A stretch of DNA of 31,613 bases from an uncultured Veillonella sp. Its GTDB lineage: Bacteria; Bacillota; Negativicutes; Veillonellales; Veillonellaceae. Each line of letters begins with the position of its first letter. Positions within the stretch are counted from its first letter, which is position 1. Where the stretch lies: positions 1 through 31,613 of the forward strand of contig NZ_CALLVP010000027.1 in NCBI RefSeq assembly GCF_938010505.1. Direction: 5' to 3'. Below are positions 16,597 to 22,211 of this stretch, piece by piece. The translations under genes and the position numbers were made by a program. The notes beneath the pieces are model-generated. The model was given only the letters and a program-made list of their open reading frames with translations. It ran no database searches and had not been told where the DNA came from.

Positions 16597-18081
16597 TTAG
16601 ATCTCCTTGAGGGCTGCTCGCGCCTCTTCACGATCATCGAAATGAATCGTTTTATCCTTTAAGATTTGGTAATCCTCATGCCCCTTACCTGCAATCAGTA
16701 CAATATCCCCAGGTTTTGCATTTTGTATTGCATGTTGAATCGCTTCCCGACGATCAACGATAACTTCATAATAAGAGCCTTCACGAAGCCCTTCTTTAAC
16801 GCCTGCTTCCACATCTTTAACAATTTGTACAGGATCTTCTGTACGCGGATTATCAGATGTAACGTACACAACATCACCATATTGTGCCGCAATACGCCCC
16901 ATAATAGGACGTTTGGTTGCATCTCGGTCCCCGCCACAGCCAAAGACTACGATAATACGATTCTCTTGAATCGCCTTTGCTGTTTGTAAAATATTTTCTA
17001 AACCATCCGGTGTATGTGCATAGTCTACAACAACAGCAAATGGTTGACCTTCTTCTATCAACTCAAAGCGCCCAGGTACAGCGCTAAATGTTTTTAATGC
17101 TTTATCGATATCTTCCATGGAAATACCTTCCAAAAAGCACGCCCCAATAGCCGCTAATGTATTATACACATTAAACAAGCCAGTCGTATTCATTGCAACT
17201 GTATAGTCATGACCATCATAAGATACCGTGTAACGGCTAGACTTTGGCGTCATATCAACGTCATGAGCATTCAATGTGCCGCTACTATCAATACTATAGG
17301 TAATGATAGGGGCTGTAGTTTTTTCAACAACCCGATGTCCATAGGCATCATCGATGTTAATGACAGCACCCTTACCAGATTTTACTTGGTTTGGTTTGCT
17401 TACCTGTTCAAATAGTTTACATTTAGCTGCCAAGTAATTTTCAAATGTTTTGTGAAAGTCTAAATGATCTTGTGTAAGATTTGTAAACACTGCCGTATCG
17501 TACTCAACACCAGATACGCGTCCCAAAGCCAATGCATGGGAAGATACTTCCATTACACAATGTGTAACACCCTCTTCCACCATTTGATGCAAAATATGTT
17601 GTAAATCTACTACGTCAGGGGTCGTATTATGAATCGGATATGATGTATCGCCAATCATGATATGAACCGTACCAATCACACCGACCTTATGACCTTGAGC
17701 TTTCAAAATATGACGAATCATATGAGTTGTAGTCGTTTTACCATTAGTACCAGTAACACCAATCATGCGCATGGAATTGGCTGGATAATCAAAAAAGTAT
17801 GGCACACAAGACATCATAGCCGCACGTGTATCTTCAACAGTGATAACACAAACATCACCACTTACCTCCACCGGTTTAGATACTAGTACAGCTACTGCAC
17901 CAGCCTCAATAGCTTTATTTACATAGTTATGACCATCTACAGTGGCACCATCTAAAGCAATAAATAAACTACCTGCTTTTACAGCACGAGAATCAGCAGT
18001 AACATCTAAAATTTCAACAGCTGTATTACCTTCTACATGCGGTGCATGTAAGGTTTTTACTATATCTTGTAAGTGTTTCAT
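16597..18081 (-). CDS. murE: UDP-MurNAc-L-Ala-D-Glu--meso-diaminopimelate ligase MurE
   Basis: MurE adds the third stem-peptide residue. ATG 18081 is preferred: GGAG lies 7 bases upstream, whereas the in-frame TTG 18087 would leave one base of spacing. The product has 494 residues. Motifs are LFIALDGATVDGHNY, the ATP loop GVTGTNGKTTTTHM, TNLTQDHLDFH, VDYAHTPDGLENIL and VFGCGGDRDATKRP. TSDNPRTEDP carries DNPR, the signature of meso-diaminopimelate rather than L-lysine enzymes. This fits a diderm envelope and the lysC gene further along. ftsI/pbpB, usually between ftsL and murE, is missing. Confidence 0.97.
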   Translation of the reverse strand: MKHLQDIVKTLHAPHVEGNTAVEILDVTADSRAVKAGSLFIALDGATVDGHNYVNKAIEAGAVAVLVSKPVEVSGDVCVITVEDTRAAMMSCVPYFFDYPANSMRMIGVTGTNGKTTTTHMIRHILKAQGHKVGVIGTVHIMIGDTSYPIHNTTPDVVDLQHILHQMVEEGVTHCVMEVSSHALALGRVSGVEYDTAVFTNLTQDHLDFHKTFENYLAAKCKLFEQVSKPNQVKSGKGAVINIDDAYGHRVVEKTTAPIITYSIDSSGTLNAHDVDMTPKSSRYTVSYDGHDYTVAMNTTGLFNVYNTLAAIGACFLEGISMEDIDKALKTFSAVPGRFELIEEGQPFAVVVDYAHTPDGLENILQTAKAIQENRIIVVFGCGGDRDATKRPIMGRIAAQYGDVVYVTSDNPRTEDPVQIVKDVEAGVKEGLREGSYYEVIVDRREAIQHAIQNAKPGDIVLIAGKGHEDYQILKDKTIHFDDREEARAALKEI

Positions 18082-18103
18082 ATACAATCTCCTTTACACG
18101 CAA

Positions 18104-18130
18104 AGGAAAGCAGCCCAATACGAGCTGCTT
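18104..18130 (-). other. Hairpin in the ftsL-murE gap
   Basis: The 7-bp arms AAGCAGC and GCTGCTT lie in the 55-base gap where ftsI/pbpB would normally sit. No long T run follows. It could be an attenuator or a scar of gene loss; the evidence is thin. Confidence 0.3.
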
Positions 18131-18136
18131 CGCCTG

Positions 18137-18541
18137 CTAGTCTATAATTTGCTGTTTCTCTTGTACATTACGTTCAGTAACAGCACTTTTTGTGCTATAA
18201 ACAAAAGAATCAGGCAAAACCATTCCTAGTTGTTCTTCTGCGATTTGTTGGATACGTACAGGAGACTTCAAAGAAGCCACTTCAACGTCCAATGCATCGT
18301 TATCTTTTGTTAATTGTACTACAGCTTGCTGTGTTTTAACTACTTCATAGCCCAACTTTGTACTATATGCATTCATAACCATCATGATAAGCAAGCATGC
18401 AACTAATGCAGCAATACCATATACAACTTGCCACATCATAGGGCTTAAATCTAAAGCTACGTTTGCACTACGTCTTCTCCCTTGTGCAATGACCAACATA
18501 TCACCTTTTACTTGGCCCACAACAGCCTTTCTCGCTAACAT
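18137..18541 (-). CDS. ftsL: Cell division protein FtsL
   Basis: This 134-residue single-pass membrane protein has a basic N-terminal cytoplasmic part (1-35), one membrane helix (about 36-58, WQVVYGIAALVACLLIMMVM) and a leucine/valine heptad-like coiled coil (about 65-95). The short segment SPVRIQQIAEEQLGMVLPD is typical of FtsL. In known divisomes it pairs with a DivIC/FtsB protein and FtsQ. Position directly after rsmH (21-base gap) and before murE supports the call, because sequence conservation in this family is low. Confidence 0.82.
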   Translation of the reverse strand: MLARKAVVGQVKGDMLVIAQGRRRSANVALDLSPMMWQVVYGIAALVACLLIMMVMNAYSTKLGYEVVKTQQAVVQLTKDNDALDVEVASLKSPVRIQQIAEEQLGMVLPDSFVYSTKSAVTERNVQEKQQIID

Positions 18542-18562
18542 AACACTTAACCCCTTCCAATT

Positions 18563-19495
18563 CTACAACTTTACTGCTACGCGCAATTTAGCGCTTCTAG
18601 CCCTCGGATTAACTTCAATCTCCCCTATACTTGGCTCTATAGCCTTATTTTTTGCCTTTACAACTGCCTTGTGATTACAAACACACATAGGCAATTGTGG
18701 AGGACATATACATGCGATACTTAACTCTTTAAAAGTTTGCTTTGTAATTCGATCTTCCAAGGAGTGAAATGTAATAACTCCAATCTTTCCCTTTGGTTTT
18801 AACATCGATACAGCATCTACAAAACTATCATGCAAAATTGCTAATTCTCTATTTACTTCAATACGTATAGCTTGAAACGTCCGTTTTGCCGGATGAGGTC
18901 CATCTTGTCGCGCCTTTGCAGGTATTGCATTCTTAATAATTCTAACTAACTCACCAGTAGTAGTAATTCTTTTTTCTTGGCGTGCTTCAACAATAAACTC
19001 AACAATCCGTTTAGCCCATCGTTCTTCCCCATAGTCGCGGATAATTTGCAGTAATTGTTCACTGTCATATTCATTAATAATTTCCTCTGCCGTGAGAGGT
19101 GCATCTTTATCCATACGCATATCAAGAGGTCCATCATTCATATATGAAAAACCTCGTTCAGGGGTATCTAGTTGATAGCTTGATACGCCAAGATCAAATA
19201 TAAAACCATCTACTTCATAAATGCCCGCATTTCGGAGGGCTTCTTTTAAGTTAGAAAAGTTTGTAGGTATTGTTAACACCTGACATTTCAAATCAGATAA
19301 ACGCTGTCGAGCTACACTCAAAGCATCTTCATCTTGATCTAAACCTATAATCATGCCTTCTGGGTCTAGCATCTCGCCCACTGCGTGAGCATGTCCTGCC
19401 CCACCAAGGGTACAGTCCACATAAATGCCTTTTGGATTAGTTACGACGGAGTCCACCGTTTCACGTAAGAGTACGCTAGTATGATTAAATTCCAT
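18563..19495 (-). CDS. rsmH: 16S rRNA m4C1402 methyltransferase RsmH (MraW)
   Basis: RsmH uses S-adenosylmethionine to methylate N4 of C1402 in 16S rRNA. ATG 19495 (310 residues, MEFNHTSVLLRETV) is preferred because GGAGG sits 5 bases upstream; ATG 19498 would leave only 2 bases. Visible motifs are VDCTLGGAGHAHAV (SAM loop), GLDQDEDAL, FDLGVSSYQLDTPERGFSY, PLDMRMD, YGEERWAKRI, RTFQAIRIEVNREL and GVITFHSLEDRI. It lies 9 bases from the mraZ stop, the standard order at the head of a dcw cluster. Confidence 0.97.
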   Translation of the reverse strand: MEFNHTSVLLRETVDSVVTNPKGIYVDCTLGGAGHAHAVGEMLDPEGMIIGLDQDEDALSVARQRLSDLKCQVLTIPTNFSNLKEALRNAGIYEVDGFIFDLGVSSYQLDTPERGFSYMNDGPLDMRMDKDAPLTAEEIINEYDSEQLLQIIRDYGEERWAKRIVEFIVEARQEKRITTTGELVRIIKNAIPAKARQDGPHPAKRTFQAIRIEVNRELAILHDSFVDAVSMLKPKGKIGVITFHSLEDRITKQTFKELSIACICPPQLPMCVCNHKAVVKAKNKAIEPSIGEIEVNPRARSAKLRVAVKL

Positions 19496-19504
19496 CATAG
19501 CCTC

Positions 19505-19936
19505 CTATAACATAATCCCTTCAAGCCCTTCAACTAATTCTTCCATGCTTTCAGCCACTTGCTCATCATAGAAATCGTATTTTTCACGACTCCAAATTTC
19601 AACGTGGTCCCCAGCACCTACAATAACAGCCTGTTTATCAAGGCTTGCATATTCACGTAGTGGTACAGGTATGAGGACACGACCTTGTTTATCATATTCA
19701 AGTTCAGCAGCACTACCAAAAACAAAACGTTTTAAGGCACGCACGCTAGCTTTAGTGGAGGATTGTGATTGTAAAGCAGTAGAAATTTTTTTCCACGCCT
19801 CTTCGGTGTAAATAGCCAAGCAGTTATCTAAGCCTTTTGTAACGATGCACAAATCGCCTAGTTGTTCACGTATTTTCGCAGGTATAATCATCCGCCCTTT
19901 TGTATCAATAGTGTGATTATATTCGCCCATGAACAT
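19505..19936 (-). CDS. mraZ: Transcriptional regulator MraZ
   Basis: MraZ is a ring-forming DNA-binding protein that represses its own dcw operon in studied bacteria. The likely start is ATG 19936 (143 residues, MFMGEYNHTIDTKGRM), with an AGGCGG-type Shine-Dalgarno 8 bases upstream; an in-frame GTG at 19945 overlaps that site. Both SpoVT/AbrB-like halves are visible: GEYNHTIDTKGRMIIPAKIRE (about 3-23; core TKGRMIIPAKIRE) and AAELEYDKQGRVLIPVPLRE (about 75-95; core DKQGRVLIPVPLRE). It is the first gene of the cluster and has phased TGG repeats over its promoter. Confidence 0.96.
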   Translation of the reverse strand: MFMGEYNHTIDTKGRMIIPAKIREQLGDLCIVTKGLDNCLAIYTEEAWKKISTALQSQSSTKASVRALKRFVFGSAAELEYDKQGRVLIPVPLREYASLDKQAVIVGAGDHVEIWSREKYDFYDEQVAESMEELVEGLEGIML

Positions 19937-19966
19937 ACGTATCACCGCCTTTCACTATTTCTTATC

Positions 19967-20011
19967 CACCACTATATGGTAAATTCTACCACAATTCCCC
20001 ACCTTTCACAA
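19967..20011 (-). promoter_or_regulatory. mraZ promoter with phased MraZ-type operator repeats
   Basis: On the minus strand TTGTGA (20011-20006), a 17-base spacer and TAGAAT (19988-19983) make a good sigma-70 promoter for the dcw cluster. TGGGG (20001-19997), TGGTA (19991-19987) and TGGTG (19971-19967) start 10 and 20 bases apart, and an inverted TGGTA fills the intermediate slot (19977-19981). Studied MraZ proteins bind TGGG-like repeats with 10-base spacing beside their own promoter, so autorepression is a reasonable inference. Confidence 0.65.
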
Positions 20012-20120
20012 CAAAAAATCCATTTTTATCCCACTTTTTTATATTTTTCTTGTTTAATCTCTATTTTTCTCCGCTTTTCTACAATACATATGTTCGATTA
20101 AATATTTAAAACTAATCAAT

Positions 20121-20170
20121 TTAAACCACTCTCCACCACAATGGTGAAATACCACTCCTTAGATGGACAT
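20121..20170. repeat. Degenerate intergenic motif, copy 1
   Basis: On the plus strand the order is TTTAAACCACT, a small palindrome CACCACAATGGTG, ATAC, ACTCCTT and ATGGACAT, with TTATG downstream. The same blocks in the same order occur at 26904-26948. It may be a remnant of a mobile element end or a shared regulatory site. Confidence 0.35.
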
Positions 20171-20246
20171 AATCCCCACTTTAGATGTATTATGATTAGC
20201 AACTCATAAAAGTTAAAGATATTTAGGACTATATTCAAAAAAGCAC

Positions 20247-20290
20247 AAAAAAACCTCATCAATGTACAACATATACATTGATGAGGTTTT
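20247..20290 (-). terminator. Rho-independent terminator of trxA
   Basis: A 17-bp perfect stem (20250-20266 with 20274-20290) encloses a 7-base loop. On the minus strand it ends in a run of at least seven T residues. It lies 30 bases past the trxA stop and isolates the dcw cluster from upstream transcription. Confidence 0.92.
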
Positions 20291-20319
20291 CCTCTATTTA
20301 TATAGTTTTGATTATAGTA

Positions 20320-20640
20320 TTAGAATTTAGATTCGATAGCCGCTTGAAGATCGCCTTTAGGTAAGAAACCAATTTTACGGTCTACTACTTCACCATCTTT
20401 TAAGATAACGAATGTAGGCAATACTTCAACTTGTAAATTACGTGCTAATTCTGGTTCTTCATCAGCGTTTACTTTTACAAAGTTAGCTTTACCTTCAAGC
20501 TCACCTGCAATTTCTTCAATGATTGGCATCATACGTACGCAATAACCGCACCATGGAGCCCAGAAGTCAACAACAGTAACACCACCTTGGTTTACTAAAT
20601 CTTGATATTCAGCAGTTTTTAAGTCTTTTAATTCGCTCAT
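20320..20640 (-). CDS. trxA: Thioredoxin with a CGYC active site
   Basis: This is a 106-residue cytoplasmic thioredoxin, a complete single domain. The active site is W30-C31-G32-Y33-C34 in VVDFWAPWCGYC, where the usual proline is replaced by tyrosine. The cis-proline is P75 in EVLPTFVILKDGE, and the C-terminal helix is normal. The CxxC dipeptide tunes redox potential in this family, so CGYC may differ from classical CGPC thioredoxin. It follows the CoA-binding gene after 9 bases and probably shares its promoter. Confidence 0.93.
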   Translation of the reverse strand: MSELKDLKTAEYQDLVNQGGVTVVDFWAPWCGYCVRMMPIIEEIAGELEGKANFVKVNADEEPELARNLQVEVLPTFVILKDGEVVDRKIGFLPKGDLQAAIESKF

Positions 20641-20649
20641 TGTACCCTC

Positions 20650-21024
20650 CTACGGTAATTGAACTAATACACAATCTTGAATGACATGCAGGTCTAAAGC
20701 ATGTGCTTTTTCAACAACAGATGGTTTATCCGCCCCCGGTTGCAACCACACAATAGAAATGCCAAGTTCTTTGCATTCATCAAGTGCAGCTAATCCCGCT
20801 GCTTCTGGCACAACAAAATCTACCACAGCAGGCACAACGGGAAGTGCAGAAAGGCTAGAGTAACAGGTGTCTCCATCTATTTCTGCAATATTAGGATTAA
20901 CTGGATATACTTCATATCCGTGATCTTTAAGACATTTATAAATCTTATAACCGAACTTTTCGGTTTTATGGGTAGCTCCAATAACGGCCCATACTTTTTG
21001 ATCTAAAGCTTGTTGAATTGTCAT
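20650..21024 (-). CDS. CoA-binding (YccU-type) Rossmann protein
   Basis: The 124-residue protein starts at ATG 21024 (MTIQQALDQKVWAVIGATHK), with GGTGG 5 bases upstream; an in-frame GTG at 21033 overlaps that site. It is a single Rossmann-like CoA-binding domain: VWAVIGATHKTEKFGYKIYK near the N-terminus (core GATHKTEKFGYK), YEVYPVNPNIAEIDG, VVDFVVPEAAG, and SIVWLQPGADKPSVV at the C-terminal half. The family resembles the nucleotide-binding domain of succinyl-CoA synthetase alpha. It is often a stand-alone protein of unknown role. It is first in a two-gene operon with trxA. Confidence 0.85.
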   Translation of the reverse strand: MTIQQALDQKVWAVIGATHKTEKFGYKIYKCLKDHGYEVYPVNPNIAEIDGDTCYSSLSALPVVPAVVDFVVPEAAGLAALDECKELGISIVWLQPGADKPSVVEKAHALDLHVIQDCVLVQLP

Positions 21025-21045
21025 TTCGACCACCTCTTATATACT

Positions 21046-21088
21046 ATTATAAATAAATATCGAATATTGTCAATATATTGTATCGAAT
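21046..21088 (-). promoter_or_regulatory. Strong promoter of the CoA-binding/trxA operon with TATCGAAT repeats
   Basis: On the minus strand a perfect TTGACA (21073-21068), a 16-base spacer and a perfect TATAAT (21051-21046) lie about 20 bases before the start codon. On the plus strand TATCGAAT occurs at 21058-21065 and again at 21081-21088, on either side of the -35. Confidence 0.75.
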
Positions 21089-21155
21089 TATATAATTAAA
21101 GAATTATTCTCTTTTAGCAATCATCCTATAACATAAAGCAATACCATTTTTTGCT

Positions 21156-22130
21156 CTATGCTTTGATTTCTATCTCAATCGTTTTCTGACTAAGACTAGG
21201 TAAATTTAAGTCAATCTCAATTAATTCAGATAAACTGATTTCTCTACGACTTAAGGTATGAGCTTCAACTAAGCCGCCAGCAATAGCTAGTTCACCTAAA
21301 ATTCTATTAGGAGACCATTGATTTTCACGTAATTCACGAATAGTAATACTCTTTTGTCGTTTAGACAATCTATGACCTTCGGAATCAATTAAAAGCGGCG
21401 CATGACCATAAGACGGTATTTTTATATCTTTAGAGTACAAACACCGTTGTAATGTTTGATATAAATATATTTGCTGCCCTGTAGTATCTAGTAAATCATC
21501 TCCACGAATGACCTCCGTAATCCCCATAGCAATATCATCCAGTACAACAGCCAAATTATATGCATACATACCGTCACCTCGGCGTAACACATAATCATCT
21601 AATTCACCTTCTAAATGAATATGTTGAAAGCCTTGCCAACGATCTACAAAATCTATATCACAGGACTTAACTGCTAAGCGCAAAGAGGGCTCCTTAGACG
21701 TCATAAGTTCTTTTATCAATTCATCCTCTATATGACGACAATGACCATCATATCGATGTACTACCTCTCCTACATGGGGCGCCGAAGCAATAGCCTGAAG
21801 CCTTGTACGATTACAAAAGCAAGGATAAATTAGTTTTTCTAATGCAAGATGTTCTAATACGTCTCCATAATATGTTTGTCGTTCACTTTGCCAATACGTT
21901 GATTCTGGTCCTCCCACACGAGGCCCTTCATCCCATTCAAAGCCTAACCACTCTAAATCATCTAATAGCGCTTCCCCTAACTCACGTTTAGAGCGTTGGA
22001 TGTCTATATCCTCCATTCGCACAACATATTTCCCTTTTTGTTGCCTCGTAGAAACATATGATAAAAGGGCTATCCACACATTGCCAAGATGAATATATCC
22101 TGTGGGGCTTGGAGCAAATCGACCTTTCAT
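21156..22130 (-). CDS. gluQ: Glutamyl-Q tRNA(Asp) synthetase-like protein (GluQRS)
   Basis: The 324-residue class I synthetase catalytic domain lacks the anticodon-binding domain of full GluRS (about 470-500 residues). The signature regions are FAPSPTGYIHLGN (5-17) and HRLSKRQ (253-259). A zinc site of the GluQRS pattern is present: C104-x-C106, Y127 and C131. Known GluQRS enzymes activate glutamate and attach it to queuosine at the wobble base of tRNA(Asp). The protein is somewhat longer than the usual 290-310 residues because of a C-terminal extension. A truncated canonical GluRS is less likely given the Zn pattern. It ends 121 bases before the promoter of the next operon. Confidence 0.85.
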   Translation of the reverse strand: MKGRFAPSPTGYIHLGNVWIALLSYVSTRQQKGKYVVRMEDIDIQRSKRELGEALLDDLEWLGFEWDEGPRVGGPESTYWQSERQTYYGDVLEHLALEKLIYPCFCNRTRLQAIASAPHVGEVVHRYDGHCRHIEDELIKELMTSKEPSLRLAVKSCDIDFVDRWQGFQHIHLEGELDDYVLRRGDGMYAYNLAVVLDDIAMGITEVIRGDDLLDTTGQQIYLYQTLQRCLYSKDIKIPSYGHAPLLIDSEGHRLSKRQKSITIRELRENQWSPNRILGELAIAGGLVEAHTLSRREISLSELIEIDLNLPSLSQKTIEIEIKA

Positions 22131-22154
22131 GACGCCCTCCTATAGTGGAAAACA

Positions 22155-22192
22155 AGTGGCATATCCCGTAAAGTTACACAGAATATGCCACT
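22155..22192 (-). terminator. Probable terminator of the M16C protease gene
   Basis: The 10-bp arms AGTGGCATAT and ATATGCCACT surround an 18-base loop, 20 bases past the protease stop codon. On the minus strand TGTTTTCC follows, a weak T run. The long loop lowers confidence. Confidence 0.5.
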
Positions 22193-22211
22193 ATAAGCTG
22201 ATATAAAACGA

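Larger units (their letters stand above)
19946..20246. other. Intergenic region upstream of the dcw cluster
   Basis: Together with the terminator at 20247-20290, this AT-rich stretch separates mraZ from trxA. It contains the mraZ promoter and operator and, at 20121-20170, a motif that recurs near 26905. I see no coding potential. A plus-strand frame reaching 20101 is mostly antisense to mraZ. Confidence 0.6.

Noticed and set aside
16596..16637. Longer MurF start inside murE
   Set aside because: The extension (basic, Arg-rich) lies wholly within the murE coding end, and ATG 16595 has AAGGAG at good spacing.
21132..21160. Terminator at the end of the gluQ gene
   Set aside because: A 10-bp imperfect stem can be drawn, but it overlaps the stop codon and no T run follows, so I did not list it as a feature.
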